Assembly (NCBI RefSeq): GCF_000276605.1 | Contig: NZ_AKJX01000013.1 | Coordinates: 1-64,000 of the forward strand | Reading direction: 5' to 3' | Source of the DNA: Acidovorax sp. CF316 | GTDB taxonomy: Bacteria > Pseudomonadota > Gammaproteobacteria > Burkholderiales > Burkholderiaceae_C | Length of the DNA stretch: 64,000 nt | Part shown: positions 35,438-45,099 of the stretch, piece by piece | How positions within the stretch are numbered: the stretch's first letter is position 1 | How the letters are laid out: every line of letters begins with the position of its first letter | Notes under the pieces: generated by a model | What the model saw: the letters and a program-made list of their open reading frames with translations, nothing else | Told to the model about the DNA's origin: nothing | Databases searched by the model: none | Program-made: the position numbers and the translations under genes

Positions 35438-35793
35438 CACTGCTGGCGCGGCCGGATGGCCACCAGCACGTTCTCGCCCTCCACCCGCTCGGCGCGAAAC
35501 TCCACGCGCGCACCGGGCTGCAGGCCCTTGAGCAGTGCCGCATCGCGCACCCGGTAGGTGATGGTGGAAAACGGAATCTTCACGCCCGGCGCCACCTTGA
35601 TGTGCGCAAAGGTGTCGCGGCTGCCCTGCTCCTGCGAGACGGCGCGGAACTCGCCGTGGGTGTAGATGGTGGCAGGCTCGGCTGCTGCTGCGGGGGCCGT
35701 CGCCTGGGCCAGGGCAGCCACCGGCAGGCAGCACAGCAGCGCCGCAGCGGCGGCCAGGGAGCGGAGCGTGGGCAGGAGGGGTGTGGCGGTCAT
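35437..35793 (-). CDS. Exported CusF-like OB-fold protein lacking copper ligands
   Basis: A 118-residue periplasmic protein with a signal peptide (ending VAALAQA) and a domain resembling CusF copper chaperones: a strand, then FSTITYRVRD-ALLKGLQPGARVEFRAERV. CusF binds Cu(I) through a Trp and two Met in WPAMTM; here that segment reads IPFSTI, so the metal site appears lost. It may bind something else or serve as a structural part. Coupled to the next gene. Confidence 0.72.
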   Translation of the reverse strand: MTATPLLPTLRSLAAAAALLCCLPVAALAQATAPAAAAEPATIYTHGEFRAVSQEQGSRDTFAHIKVAPGVKIPFSTITYRVRDAALLKGLQPGARVEFRAERVEGENVLVAIRPRQQ

Positions 35794-35867
35794 GCGAAAA
35801 AGCATACCGCACACCGCCGCCGGATACCAAGCGGGCAATGTCCACTGCCCATGCGGGCAAGGTCCAT

Positions 35868-36200
35868 TCATTTGCACAGGCTGCTGTCGCCCGATACCGC
35901 CAGCTCGGTGACCTTGGCGATGGCCCCGTACTTGCCGGCGGGGCCGGCCTGGTCGTGCTTGCGCACCGACGCCTTGACCCGAACGGGTGCCACCCACAAC
36001 GGTGCATCGCCCTGCAGCGCCTTGATCTGCTCCATGACCTCGCGGCTGACCTCGACAAAATAGATCTGGTCCGGGGCCGTGCGCAGATCAAACCGGCCCG
36101 GCCCGACCGCCATGCAGCCCGACAAAGTGTCTGCCGCCATGGTGCAGCCACTGGCCGCGGCCGCAACAATCACGGCGGGAATGCGCTGGATGAGGTTCAT
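35868..36200 (-). CDS. Small lipoprotein, 110 residues
   Basis: A lipoprotein with a short signal and lipobox ASGC (C19). The mature region has a strand-rich pattern (PDQIYFVEVSREVMEQIKAL) and ends in a cysteine. No family recognised. It lies between the CusF-like gene and an exporter gene on the same strand. Confidence 0.75.
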   Translation of the reverse strand: MNLIQRIPAVIVAAAASGCTMAADTLSGCMAVGPGRFDLRTAPDQIYFVEVSREVMEQIKALQGDAPLWVAPVRVKASVRKHDQAGPAGKYGAIAKVTELAVSGDSSLCK

Positions 36201-36233
36201 GCAATGCGATGAAAGGGTGACACGCTACCAGAC

Positions 36234-37703
36234 TCATTGCCCGGCAGGAGGTTCCGCCGTTCTGCCAGTCCCCGGGCGGAAAGACGGCCGCGCCGCCAGC
36301 GCAATCCCCAGCGCCGCCACCACCAACGCCGCCGCCACGCCAAAGGTGGCCTGCATGCCCGCCGCCACCGCGCCGGGCTGCACCATGGCACCGCCCTGCC
36401 CGCCTGCGCCCCAGGCGAACACGGCACCCATGGCCGATGCACCGGTGACCAGCCCCAGGTTGCGCGACAGGTTGAGCAGGCCGGACACCACGCCGCGCTG
36501 CTGCGGCTGCTGCACCGTGGCGGCCATCACGGCCGTGTTGTTGGCGGCCTGGAACAGCGCGTAGCCGGCGGTGACAAGGGCCAGCGGCAGCACATAGCCG
36601 GCCACGCCAAAGCCTGCCGGCAGCAGCGCCAGCGCAGCCGAGCCCACGGCCATGGCGATGAGCCCAGCCCGCGTGGTGCGCTGTGTGCCCAGGCGGTCCA
36701 CCAGCCGGCCGGCCGGCACCCCCGCCAGCGCAGAGACCAGCGGCCCGCTCGACATGGCCAGCCCCACCTGGGCAGTGCCCAGCCCGAGCGCCCCCGCCAG
36801 GTAGAACGGGCCCACCACCAGCGTGGCCATGACCACGGTGGTGACCAGCGCGCCCATGGCAAAGCCGGCACCCAGGGCCGGGCTTTGGAGGAACAGCCCC
36901 AGGGGCACCAGCGGTGCGGCGCCATGCCGCCCTGCCCGGCGCTGCGCGCCAATGAACAGCGCCAGGCCCAGCCCTGCACCGGCCAGCAGCGCCGCGTTCA
37001 GCGCGCCCCACTGGCCCCGGCCCAGCGTCATGGCCAGCGCGTAGGCGGCCAGCGTGACGGCCAGCAGCAGCATGCCCACCACGTCGAAGCGCGGGCGCTG
37101 CACGCCTGCACGGGCACTGTCTGCAGGCAGGTAGCGGCGCGCCGCCCACCATGCCGCCCCGCCCAGCGGCAGGTTGATGGCAAACAGCGCCGGCCAACCC
37201 CAGCCCGCGATCAGCGCCCCGCCCAGCGTGGGGCCCAGCGCCGTGCCCACGGCCGACATCGTGCCCAGGAGGCCCATGGCGCTGCCGGTGCGCCCTGGCG
37301 GCACGGCATCGGCCACCAGGGCCATGGCCAGCGCCATCATGACGGCAGCACCCAGGCCCTGCACGGCGCGCGCCGCCACCAGCCAGGCCAGCGACGGCGC
37401 CAGGGCGCACAGCGCCGAGGCCGCGGTGAACAGCGCAATGCCCGCTAGCAGCAGCCGCTGGCGGCCCCACAGGTCGCCCAGGCGCCCCACGCCGACCACC
37501 GCGGTGGTGATGGCCAGCAGGTAGGCCAGCACCACCCACTGCACCTGCTGGAATGTGGCGCCAAAGGCCTGCGCCAGCGTGGGCAGGCCCACATTGGCGA
37601 TGCTGGTGCCCAGCGAGGACAGCAGCATGGCCAGCGACAGGCTGGCCAGCACGCCGCGTGGCGTGGCGGAAGATGAAGACGGGTTCGCAGTGGTGGTGGT
37701 CAT
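36234..37703 (-). CDS. MFS drug/efflux transporter, 14-helix DHA2 type
   Basis: A 489-residue major facilitator with about fourteen helices. The A-motif GRLGDLWGRQRLLLAG is after helix 2 and the C-motif-like GLLGTMSAVGTALGPTLGG is in helix 5, as in drug:H+ antiporters. I chose the ATG at 37703; an in-frame start at 37757 adds a charged leader unlike the family. Divergent from a LysR regulator, the usual arrangement for an inducible exporter. Confidence 0.91.
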   Translation of the reverse strand: MTTTTANPSSSSATPRGVLASLSLAMLLSSLGTSIANVGLPTLAQAFGATFQQVQWVVLAYLLAITTAVVGVGRLGDLWGRQRLLLAGIALFTAASALCALAPSLAWLVAARAVQGLGAAVMMALAMALVADAVPPGRTGSAMGLLGTMSAVGTALGPTLGGALIAGWGWPALFAINLPLGGAAWWAARRYLPADSARAGVQRPRFDVVGMLLLAVTLAAYALAMTLGRGQWGALNAALLAGAGLGLALFIGAQRRAGRHGAAPLVPLGLFLQSPALGAGFAMGALVTTVVMATLVVGPFYLAGALGLGTAQVGLAMSSGPLVSALAGVPAGRLVDRLGTQRTTRAGLIAMAVGSAALALLPAGFGVAGYVLPLALVTAGYALFQAANNTAVMAATVQQPQQRGVVSGLLNLSRNLGLVTGASAMGAVFAWGAGGQGGAMVQPGAVAAGMQATFGVAAALVVAALGIALAARPSFRPGTGRTAEPPAGQ

Positions 37704-37825
37704 GGTGCAGCGGCAGACAACTGATCGATGCAGTGAGCGTAGGCATTTGCCAGCCATGGCGGAAGGCGCAGCATTTGCATTGCATCAGTGCACCAGACGC
37801 CATGCCGACCCATAATGGCGAGCGT

Positions 37826-38728
37826 ATGTCCCGCCCCGACCTGAACCTGCTCGTCACCCTCGATGTGCTGCTGACCGAAGGCAATGTGGCGCGCGCCGCC
37901 AAGCGCCTGCACCTGAGCCCCTCGGCCATGAGCCGGGCGCTGGCGCGGCTGCGCGAGACGGTGGGCGACCCGCTGCTGGTGCGCGCCGGCCGCGGCCTGG
38001 TGCCCACGCCCCGGGCGCTGGAGCTGCGCGAGCGCGTGGGCCAGCTGGTGCACGACACCGAGGCGGTGCTGCGCCCGGCCCAGGCGCCGGACCTCGCGCA
38101 GCTCACGCACGTCTTCACGCTGCGCACCAGCGATGGCTTTGCCGAGACCTTCGGCCCGGCGCTGATCGCCCGCGTGGCGGCCGAGGCGCCCGGCGTGCGC
38201 CTGCGCTTCGTGCAAAAGCCCGACAAGGACAGCACACCGCTGCGCGATGGCGAGGTGGACCTGGAGACCGGCGTGCTCGGCCCCGCCATGGGGCCCGAGG
38301 TGCGCGTGCAGGCGCTGCTGCGCGACCGCTTCGTGGGCGTGGTGCGCATGGGCCACCCGCTGGCGGGCGGCCGCATCACGGCCAGGCGCTATGCCGCGGG
38401 CCGGCACATCGCCGTGTCGCGCCGCGGACTGGACCAGGGGCCGGTGGAGCAGGTGATGGGCCCGCTGGGCCTGGTGCGCGACATCGCCACCATCGTGAGC
38501 GGCTTTGCCACGGCGCTGGCGCTGGCCCGCGCCACCGATCTGATCGCCACCGTGCCCGAGCGGCACACCGCCGGCCTGCGCGCGGGCCTGCACACTTTTG
38601 CCCTGCCCGTGCCGGTGCCCGAGATCACCGTGTCGCTGCTGTGGCACCCGCGCCTGCATGCGGACCCGGCGCACCGCTGGCTGCGGGCACTGGTGCTGGA
38701 GGTCTGCGGGGGCGCTGCGCCGACCTGA
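37826..38728 (+). CDS. LysR-family transcriptional regulator
   Basis: A 300-residue LysR protein with an N-terminal helix-turn-helix (AAKRLHLSPSAMSRALARLRE) and an effector domain. The PDLNLLVTLDVLL opening is typical of the NodD-like branch. Divergent from the DHA2 exporter, which is its likely target. It converges with the photolyase operon (12-base gap). Confidence 0.92.
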   Translation: MSRPDLNLLVTLDVLLTEGNVARAAKRLHLSPSAMSRALARLRETVGDPLLVRAGRGLVPTPRALELRERVGQLVHDTEAVLRPAQAPDLAQLTHVFTLRTSDGFAETFGPALIARVAAEAPGVRLRFVQKPDKDSTPLRDGEVDLETGVLGPAMGPEVRVQALLRDRFVGVVRMGHPLAGGRITARRYAAGRHIAVSRRGLDQGPVEQVMGPLGLVRDIATIVSGFATALALARATDLIATVPERHTAGLRAGLHTFALPVPVPEITVSLLWHPRLHADPAHRWLRALVLEVCGGAAPT

Positions 38729-38739
38729 ATCGCTGCGCG

Positions 38740-40293
38740 CTACAGGCTGTCCAGCGTGCTGCGCAGGTGGCTGGCATGCCCACGCAGTGCCTGCAGCTGC
38801 GGGCCCTGCATTTTGCGCAGCTGGCGGTACACCATGCCCAGGCGCAAGTTGCTGCCCAAGGTGGCTTCGTGGCGGGCAAAGAAGTCCCAGTACAAGGCGT
38901 TGTAGGGGCAGGCGCGCTCACCCACTTTCAGCTTCTTGTCGTAGTGGCAGCCCTTGCAGTAATCGCCCATGCGGTCGATGTAGGTGGCGCTGCTCACATA
39001 GGGCTTGGTGGCCAGCAAGCCGCCGTCGGCAAACTGGCTCATGCCCACCGTATTGGGCAACTCCACCCACTCGAAGGCGTCGACGTACACGCCCAGGTAC
39101 CAGCGGTGCACGGCGGCAGGGTCCAGCCCGGCCAGCAGGGCAAAGTTGCCGATGACCATGAGCCGCTGGATGTGGTGGGCGTAGGCACCATCGAGCGACT
39201 GCCCCACGGCATGCTGCAGGCAGCGCATGCGGGTGTCGCCGCTCCAGAACCACTGCGGCAGCGGGGTGCTGTGGCCCAGGGCGTTGCGCCCGTCGTAGCC
39301 GGGCATGTGGGCCCAGTAGATGCCGCGCACGTACTCGCGCCAGCCCAGGATCTGGCGGATGAAGCCTTCCACCGCCGCCAGCGGCGCAGTGCCGGCCTGC
39401 CATGCGCCCTGGGCGCGCTGCACCACCTCGCGCGGGTGCAGCATCTTGGTGTTGAGGGCGAACGACAGCAGCGAGTGGAACAGGTGCGGGCTGCACGTGC
39501 TCATGGCGTCTTCGTACTCGCCAAAGTGCGGCAGCGTGGTGGCGATGAAGTGGTCGAGCCCGGCCAGGGCCTCGGCCCGGTTCAGCGGCCAGCGCAGTTG
39601 CGCGGCCTGCGGGTTGCCAAAGCTCTGCACACCGGCGGCCGTGATGGTGGCCCACAGGGCGCTGTGGTCGTGCACGGGCCGCGCGTCGGGCGGGGTGGCG
39701 GGCGTGCCGGGCCAGGGCTTGCGGTTGTCGTGGTCGTAGTTCCACTGGCCGCCTTCGGGCTCGCCGGCCTCGTCGATCAGCACGCCATGCCGGTGGCGCA
39801 TGCGGCGGTAGAAGTGCTCCATGAGCCACTGCCTGCGGCCCGCAAACACCTCGGCCACCTCGCTGCGGCTGGTGTAGAAATGCTCGCTGCCCACGGCCTG
39901 GGTGGCAAAGGGCTGCTCTGCGCACCAGTGGCGCAGTTGCTCGTCGAGCCGCCACTCGTCGGGGTGCTGGTACTCAAGCCGCTGTGCGCCATAGTGCGCC
40001 ATGAGGGCGGCCAGGTTGCCGGGCAGGGACTGGCGGTTGCTGGCGTCGTCGATGGCCACGTAGCGCACGCGGTGGCCGGCGCTGCGCAGGTGGCGAGCCA
40101 GGTCGCGCATGGCCGCAAAGATGGCGAGGATCTTTTGCGCGTGGTGCAGCACGTAATCGGTCTCTTGCCGCACCTCCATCAGCACATAGACCACGCCGGC
40201 ATCGCGCGTGGCAAACCAGCTGTGCTGCGGGTTGAGCTGGTCGCCCAGCACCAGGCGCAGGGTGTGGGCTGGTGCGGGCTCGCGGCTGCTCAT
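38740..40293 (-). CDS. phrB: FeS-type (6-4) photolyase-related protein (FeS-BCP/PhrB)
   Basis: A 517-residue member of the iron-sulfur bacterial cryptochrome/photolyase group, which repairs (6-4) photoproducts using light, FAD and a deazaflavin-type antenna. N-terminal RLVLGDQLNPQHSWF begins the antenna domain; the C-terminal part carries the cluster cysteines (one in STCSPHLF, three in YCKGCHYDKKLKVGERACP) and the FAD-site stretch GLDPAAVHRWYLGVYVDAFEW. The ATG overlaps the stop of the DASH gene (40290-40293). Confidence 0.93.
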   Translation of the reverse strand: MSSREPAPAHTLRLVLGDQLNPQHSWFATRDAGVVYVLMEVRQETDYVLHHAQKILAIFAAMRDLARHLRSAGHRVRYVAIDDASNRQSLPGNLAALMAHYGAQRLEYQHPDEWRLDEQLRHWCAEQPFATQAVGSEHFYTSRSEVAEVFAGRRQWLMEHFYRRMRHRHGVLIDEAGEPEGGQWNYDHDNRKPWPGTPATPPDARPVHDHSALWATITAAGVQSFGNPQAAQLRWPLNRAEALAGLDHFIATTLPHFGEYEDAMSTCSPHLFHSLLSFALNTKMLHPREVVQRAQGAWQAGTAPLAAVEGFIRQILGWREYVRGIYWAHMPGYDGRNALGHSTPLPQWFWSGDTRMRCLQHAVGQSLDGAYAHHIQRLMVIGNFALLAGLDPAAVHRWYLGVYVDAFEWVELPNTVGMSQFADGGLLATKPYVSSATYIDRMGDYCKGCHYDKKLKVGERACPYNALYWDFFARHEATLGSNLRLGMVYRQLRKMQGPQLQALRGHASHLRSTLDSL

Positions 40294-41648
40294 GCCGTGC
40301 CCCACAGGCGGCGGTAGCTGCCGTCGGCATCGTGCTCTTGCGCCTGCTTGGCGGGGTTGAAGCGGCGCCCGCCGCGCGGATCGGTGCCGCGCCCGGCGAT
40401 GTAGAGCCAGTTGCCCTGGTTGCTGTAGGGGTCGTAGTCCAGCAGTTGCGATTCGAACCAGGCGGCGCCCGCGCGCCAGTCGCCCTGCAGGTCGTGGATG
40501 AGGTAGCTGGCCGCCACCTGGCGCAGGCGGTTGCTCAGGTATCCGGTGGCGGCCAGCTCGCGCAAGGCGGCGTCCACCAGCGGCTCGCCGGTCTGCCCGG
40601 CGCACCAGCGCGCGAAACCGGCCGCGTTGTGGGGCGCCAGCGGCTGGGCCGAGAGGCCGCGCGCGCGGTACAGGGTGCGCCCGTGCTGCAGGTGCAGCAG
40701 TCGGAAATAGTCGCGCCACAGCAGTTCGAACCACAGCCAATAGGTGCCCTCGTTGGCACCGTGCGCGGCCTCGAACCGGCGCAGCGCGGCCATGGCATGC
40801 CGGGCCGAGAGCGCGCCCGTGGCCAGCCAGGGCGAAAACTTGCTGGAGTAGCCCAACCCCGTGAGCCCGTTGCGGGTGGCCTTGTAGCTGTGGGGTTGCC
40901 CGCTGGCCAGGTACTGCTGCACATGGGCCAGTGCGGCGGTTTCGCCCCCATCGCAGGCGGGGGTGCCGTAGGGGAAGGAGGAGCGCACGTCGCAGCCGGC
41001 GCCCTCACCCGCCTCCACTCCGTCACCATGCCCGCCCTGCCCTTGCGCCGCACCCACGGCACCGGTCGTGTGCAACACCTCTTGCCACGCTGCATCGGTC
41101 AGCGCTGCGGGCGGCGGCAGCAAGGCCGCAGGCGCCGGCAGCGGCTGCGGCGGCTGGATGCCAGCCTGCTCCACCGCCTGCCGAAAGGTGGTGAACACGC
41201 CGGGCAGGGCCCCCACAGGCCACGGCAGATCACACGGCTGCAGCAGGCTGCTGTGCCACACGGTCTGCACCTGCAGGCCGGCTGCGCGCAGGGCGGCCAC
41301 CTCGGCCTGCTCTTGGGGGGCGGCAATTTCTTCACACACCACGGTGGTGGCGCCCACGGCGCGGGCCAGCACGGGCAGCACGGCGGCGGGCAGGCCCTGG
41401 CACTGCCGCAGCGGGTTGCCCAGCCCGGCCATGCCAGCCGCCAGGTCGCGCAGTGCAGCCCCCTCGAAGGCACGGCGGTGCGGGCCCCGGCGCGCAAAGC
41501 CCCAGGGCGTGGTTTCGTCGGCCACGGGCTGGCAATGCACGGGCACCAGGTGGGTGGCGCCGCCGCCCAGGGCAGCGGCCAGCGCGCCCGGGTCGTGCAG
41601 GCGAAGGTCGCGGCGCAACCAGAGGAGCACGGTGGGGCTGGTGCTCAT
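40290..41648 (-). CDS. DASH-type cryptochrome/photolyase
   Basis: A 452-residue flavoprotein of the cryptochrome-DASH group, which repairs cyclobutane dimers chiefly in single-stranded DNA. Features: [16 protein letters not shown] opening, a short glycine-rich linker, then a FAD-binding helical domain with [32 protein letters not shown] and a closing [26 protein letters not shown]. Overlaps both neighbours by ATGA, so all three genes are co-translated. Confidence 0.94.
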   Translation of the reverse strand: MSTSPTVLLWLRRDLRLHDPGALAAALGGGATHLVPVHCQPVADETTPWGFARRGPHRRAFEGAALRDLAAGMAGLGNPLRQCQGLPAAVLPVLARAVGATTVVCEEIAAPQEQAEVAALRAAGLQVQTVWHSSLLQPCDLPWPVGALPGVFTTFRQAVEQAGIQPPQPLPAPAALLPPPAALTDAAWQEVLHTTGAVGAAQGQGGHGDGVEAGEGAGCDVRSSFPYGTPACDGGETAALAHVQQYLASGQPHSYKATRNGLTGLGYSSKFSPWLATGALSARHAMAALRRFEAAHGANEGTYWLWFELLWRDYFRLLHLQHGRTLYRARGLSAQPLAPHNAAGFARWCAGQTGEPLVDAALRELAATGYLSNRLRQVAASYLIHDLQGDWRAGAAWFESQLLDYDPYSNQGNWLYIAGRGTDPRGGRRFNPAKQAQEHDADGSYRRLWGTA

Positions 41649-41803
41649 GGCGTACCGCCGGATCGCTGGCGCCCGTTGCGGCAGCGGTCAGAGCAGTACT
41701 TCACCTCGTCCCACACCTTCTCCCATTTCTTGCGCCAGGTGAAGGGCAGGCCGCAGTGCAGGCAGACTTTCTGCGGCAGGTCGTGCTTCTTGCGCATGCG
41801 CAT
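41645..41803 (-). CDS. DUF2256 zinc-binding protein
   Basis: A 52-residue protein when started at 41803 (MRMRKKHDL); in-frame ATGs also exist upstream to 41842. Two zinc-binding knuckles (VCLHCGLPF and YCSDRC) flank a basic WRKKWEKVW helix, the DUF2256 pattern. The family often accompanies photolyase genes but has no known function. The stop overlaps the start of the DASH gene. I chose the start by family length, not by a strong ribosome site. Confidence 0.87.
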   Translation of the reverse strand: MRMRKKHDLPQKVCLHCGLPFTWRKKWEKVWDEVKYCSDRCRNGRQRSGGTP

Positions 41804-41852
41804 GGGGGGCGATCGGTGACACGGGGCCATCAGGCCGGCCACAGTGTGGCAC

Positions 41853-42434
41853 TCATGGCTGCGGGTCGATGCGTTGCTGGCTTACCCAGATCAGCGCCTG
41901 GGTATCGATGCCCAGCGCACTGGCGCGGGCGACGAGCTGCTCGCGCACACCCGGGGCCAGTTGCTTGCTGCGCGACAGGATCCAGCAGTAGCTGCGATCA
42001 GGCCCCACCACCAGGGCCCAGCCGTAGTCGGCATCGAGCGCAGCGACGTGGTAGCCGCCATAGAACGGCCCGAAGAACGACACCTTGAGCGAGGCGGTCT
42101 GCGCATCGCCCGTGAACAGCGCCTTGCCCACGGCCTGGCGCCATTCGCCGCCCTGGCTGCCCTTGGTGGTGTCAAAACCCCGGTTGAGCACACGCACGCT
42201 GCCGTCCGGCTGGCGCTGGTACGTGGCGCTCACGTCCGTCATGCCGCGCTCGAAGGAATGGTCGAGCCGCGCCACCTCGTACCAGCGGCCCTCGTAGCGC
42301 GCCAGGTCAAACGGAGTGAGGGGGGTGATGCCTGCCGGCGGGGCGGTGGATGAACAGGCGGCCAGGGCCAGTGCCGTGGAAGCGAGCAAGGCCAGTGCGG
42401 CGCGGCGAAGCCAGGGGGATCGGTTGAGGAGCAT
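41853..42434 (-). CDS. Outer-membrane lipocalin (Blc-like)
   Basis: A 193-residue lipoprotein with lipobox LAAC (C27) and a lipocalin barrel: the GxW motif in [18 protein letters not shown], then [28 protein letters not shown]. Bacterial Blc proteins bind lysophospholipid and are expressed under envelope stress. The ATG at 42434 gives a proper signal peptide. It is on the same strand as the photolyase operon, 10 bases upstream of the longest DUF2256 start, so it may drive that operon. Confidence 0.92.
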   Translation of the reverse strand: MLLNRSPWLRRAALALLASTALALAACSSTAPPAGITPLTPFDLARYEGRWYEVARLDHSFERGMTDVSATYQRQPDGSVRVLNRGFDTTKGSQGGEWRQAVGKALFTGDAQTASLKVSFFGPFYGGYHVAALDADYGWALVVGPDRSYCWILSRSKQLAPGVREQLVARASALGIDTQALIWVSQQRIDPQP

Positions 42435-42462
42435 GGACAATGAACGCAAGAAAACCGTGCAG

Positions 42463-42496
42463 CCTCCGGAAGCCCGCTGCACATGGCTTCCGGGGG
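42463..42496 (-). terminator. Hairpin terminator candidate
   Basis: CCTCCGGAAGCC (42463-42474) pairs with GGCTTCCGGGGG (42485-42496), eleven of twelve bases including one G-T. On the minus strand a short T run follows the stem 8 bases on. It lies between the two-domain fasciclin gene and the lipocalin. Confidence 0.5.
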
Positions 42497-42519
42497 TCTG
42501 CGCGGAGGATGTGGCCAGA

Positions 42520-43458
42520 CTACTTGGGCAAAAGCACCCGGTCCACCGTATGCACCACGCCATTGCTGGCAAACACATCGGTGCCGATGATGCGGCTGGT
42601 GCGCAGGCTCTGGTCGGTGATCACGAGGCTGGGGTTGACCGTGAAGCTCTGGCCCTGCACGGTGGCGATGGCGGTGTTGACGGGCACCTCGGCCTTCAGC
42701 ACCCGTGCCGGCACCACATGGTAGGTGAGCACGCGGGTCAGCAAGGCGGTGTTGGCCAGCAGCGCCTCCTTGGTCAGGCCCAGCTCGGCCAGCAGCGCCG
42801 CAAAGGCGGCATTGGTGGGCGCGAACACGGTGAACGGGCCAGGCCCTTTCAGGGTGGCCACCAGGCCGGCGGCGGCCACCGCCTCGACCAGGATGCTGAA
42901 ATCGGGCACGGCCATGGCAGTGGCCACGATGTCCTTGTCCGCCGGCAGCAGAACGCGGTCTACCAGGTGCACCACGCCATTGCTGGCCTGGATATCGGTG
43001 CTGGTGATGCTGGTGACGCGGTTGCGGCCATCGGTGATCTTGAGGCCGTTGGCAGACTCGATCTTGAAGAAGCCACCCGACACCGGGGTGATGGCCTTGC
43101 CCAGGGGCACATCGGCACGCACCACCCGGCTGCCGAGCACATGGTAGGTGAGCACGGCGGTGAGCAGGGGCTTGTTGGCCAGCAACGCCTCCTTGCTCAG
43201 CCCCAGCTCGGCCAGCAGTGCAGCGAAGGCGGCGTTGGTGGGTGCAAAGACGGTGAGGCTGCCCGTGCTCAACGTGGGCGCCAGCCCCGCGGCCACCACG
43301 GCCTCGACCAGGATGCTCAGTTCCGGGGTGTTCTGCGCCAGCTCGACGATGTTGCGCTGTGGTTCGTCGTCGCTGCCCCCGCAGGCCTGGAGCACGCTGG
43401 TGCTGGCCCCCAGGGCGGCGGCCAGAAGGACGGTACGGCGGTTGAATGCAGTGTTCAT
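42520..43458 (-). CDS. Exported protein with two fasciclin (FAS1) domains
   Basis: A 312-residue protein with a twin-arginine-like start (NRRTVLLAAALG) and a lipobox LQAC (C26), so probably a Tat-exported lipoprotein. Two FAS1 domains follow (residues about 35-170 and 180-310), each with the YHV and NGVVH motifs. FAS1 domains mediate adhesion or envelope interactions. A single-domain relative lies just upstream, with a terminator-like hairpin between them. Confidence 0.9.
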   Translation of the reverse strand: MNTAFNRRTVLLAAALGASTSVLQACGGSDDEPQRNIVELAQNTPELSILVEAVVAAGLAPTLSTGSLTVFAPTNAAFAALLAELGLSKEALLANKPLLTAVLTYHVLGSRVVRADVPLGKAITPVSGGFFKIESANGLKITDGRNRVTSITSTDIQASNGVVHLVDRVLLPADKDIVATAMAVPDFSILVEAVAAAGLVATLKGPGPFTVFAPTNAAFAALLAELGLTKEALLANTALLTRVLTYHVVPARVLKAEVPVNTAIATVQGQSFTVNPSLVITDQSLRTSRIIGTDVFASNGVVHTVDRVLLPK

Positions 43459-43498
43459 AGGAATCTCTCCTCGCTGTCAGACAGTGGATGAAAAGAGA

Positions 43499-43525
43499 GG
43501 GGGTCTGCCTTGCAGGCCCCCTTTT
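43499..43525 (-). terminator. Strong hairpin with T tail
   Basis: GGGGGTCTGC and GCAGGCCCCC pair (one G-T) around CTT, followed by TTTT on the plus strand and by TCTCTTTT on the minus strand. On the minus strand it ends the transcript of the single-domain fasciclin gene at 43580. Confidence 0.75.
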
Positions 43526-43579
43526 GCATGGGCGCCGCCCGGTGCCTGTGCACGGGCAGGCGCGCAAACGACGGGCCGC

Positions 43580-44035
43580 TTACTTGGGCATCAGCACCGT
43601 ATCGATGGCATGGATGACGCCGTTGCTGGCGTTGACGTCGGTGGCGATGACCTTGGACTGGTCGACCATCACGCCTGCACTGGTGGCCACGGTGATCTCC
43701 TGGCCTTGCACGGTCTTGACCTTGCCGGCCTTGACGTCCTTGGCCATGACCTTGCCGGGCACCACGTGGTAGGTGAGCACCTTGGTGAGCGCGGCCTTGT
43801 CCTTGAGCAGGCCGTCGAGCGTGGCCTTGGGGATCTTGGCAAAGGCTTCATCGGTGGGCGCAAACACGGTGAACGGGCCCGGGCCCTTGAGCGTGTCCAC
43901 CAGGCCGGCCGCCTGTACGGCAGCGACCAGGGTCTTGAAGTTGCCGGCCTTCACGGCGGTGTCGACGATGTCTTGCGCCATTGCGCTGAAGGTGGCGCCT
44001 GCGGTAAGGGCCAGGGCAACCAGGGTCTTTTTCAT
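43580..44035 (-). CDS. Exported single-domain fasciclin protein
   Basis: A 151-residue protein with a signal peptide ([21 protein letters not shown]) and one FAS1 domain ([38 protein letters not shown]). The start at 44035 is preferred over a longer frame. Related to but not co-transcribed with the two-domain gene downstream. The region upstream (44036-44172) is AT-rich and should contain its promoter. Confidence 0.93.
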   Translation of the reverse strand: MKKTLVALALTAGATFSAMAQDIVDTAVKAGNFKTLVAAVQAAGLVDTLKGPGPFTVFAPTDEAFAKIPKATLDGLLKDKAALTKVLTYHVVPGKVMAKDVKAGKVKTVQGQEITVATSAGVMVDQSKVIATDVNASNGVIHAIDTVLMPK

Positions 44036-44172
44036 GATTTCATTCCTCAATCCAGGGATGGAACTCACACGCCAAGATGGGCGCGACCGGATTGTATGAC
44101 CGCTTGGTAATTATTTCTACTATTTAGTTTTATTAAAACCAATTGGTTTCTTTCGGATACATGAGCGCGTTT

Positions 44173-45066
44173 TCAGTGCCCTCCAAAGATCAGCGATTGG
44201 TGCGTGGCCGCGCCGGCCATCGTGCCGTCGCCCACCGCCAGCGGCAGCGAGCCGCCCTGGCGCGCCGCATCGCCGCAGGCATACACGCCGGGCACGGTGG
44301 TGGCCTTCATGAAGTCGGTCTTGATGGTGCGGCCCAGCGGGCCGTCCTCGAACTCGCAGCCCAGCTGCGCGGCCACGGGGCTGGCCACCTCCACGCGGCT
44401 CAGGGTGAACAGGCCGTCCTGCGGGACCAGGCGGCCATCGCGCATCACGATGTCCATGGCGCCCTCGATGCGGTCGATCAGCCCGCGCTCCAGCGCGACG
44501 CCGCGCGCCTGCAGCTGGGCCAGTTGATCGGCATCGGGCTCGAAGGCGCCGTTGAGGAACAGCGTGGCCTGGCCCCAGTCGGGCAGCATCAGCGCGACAT
44601 GCATGGACAGCGGGGACACGCCCAGGGCACCCAGCCGGCCCTGGTTGAGCTCGTAGCCATGGCAGTACGGGCAGTGGAACACATGGCGGCCCCAGCGCTC
44701 GGCCAGGCCGGGCACCTCGGGCAGGTGGTCGATGACGCCGGTGGCCAGCACCAAGCGGCGGGCCTCGATGGCCTCAACCGCACCATCCACCTCGATGCGA
44801 AAGCCCTGCCCTGCCCGCTCGGCCGTGGTCACCTGGCCCTCGCGCCACTGCACGGTCGGGTAGGCCATGAGCTGCGCGCGCCCCTGGGCCGCGATGTCGG
44901 CAGCGGGCGTGCCGTCCTGCGTGAGAAAGCCGTGCGAGTGCTCGGCAAAGCGGTTGCGGCGCTGGCCGCCGTCCACCACCAGGATGCGCCGGCGCGCTCG
45001 CGCCAGTTGGGTTGCGGCGGCCAGGCCGGCATAGCTGCCGCCGATCACGATGGCGTCGTAGTGCAT
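44173..45066 (-). CDS. Thioredoxin-reductase-like FAD oxidoreductase
   Basis: A 297-residue two-dinucleotide-domain flavoprotein: FAD motif GGSYAGLAAA (residues 9-18), a redox cysteine pair C132/C135 in HCPYCHGYE, and a closing GVYACGDAARQGGSLPLAVGDG. It resembles thioredoxin reductase but lacks the usual ATCDG form of the cysteine motif; the CPYC type is common in partner-specific or oxidase-like members (HcgB/GliT-like). Divergent from an Rrf2 regulator that likely represses it. Confidence 0.91.
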   Translation of the reverse strand: MHYDAIVIGGSYAGLAAATQLARARRRILVVDGGQRRNRFAEHSHGFLTQDGTPAADIAAQGRAQLMAYPTVQWREGQVTTAERAGQGFRIEVDGAVEAIEARRLVLATGVIDHLPEVPGLAERWGRHVFHCPYCHGYELNQGRLGALGVSPLSMHVALMLPDWGQATLFLNGAFEPDADQLAQLQARGVALERGLIDRIEGAMDIVMRDGRLVPQDGLFTLSRVEVASPVAAQLGCEFEDGPLGRTIKTDFMKATTVPGVYACGDAARQGGSLPLAVGDGTMAGAATHQSLIFGGH

Positions 45067-45099
45067 GTTGGGTTCCTTTCACGAATCACGATACTTTTG

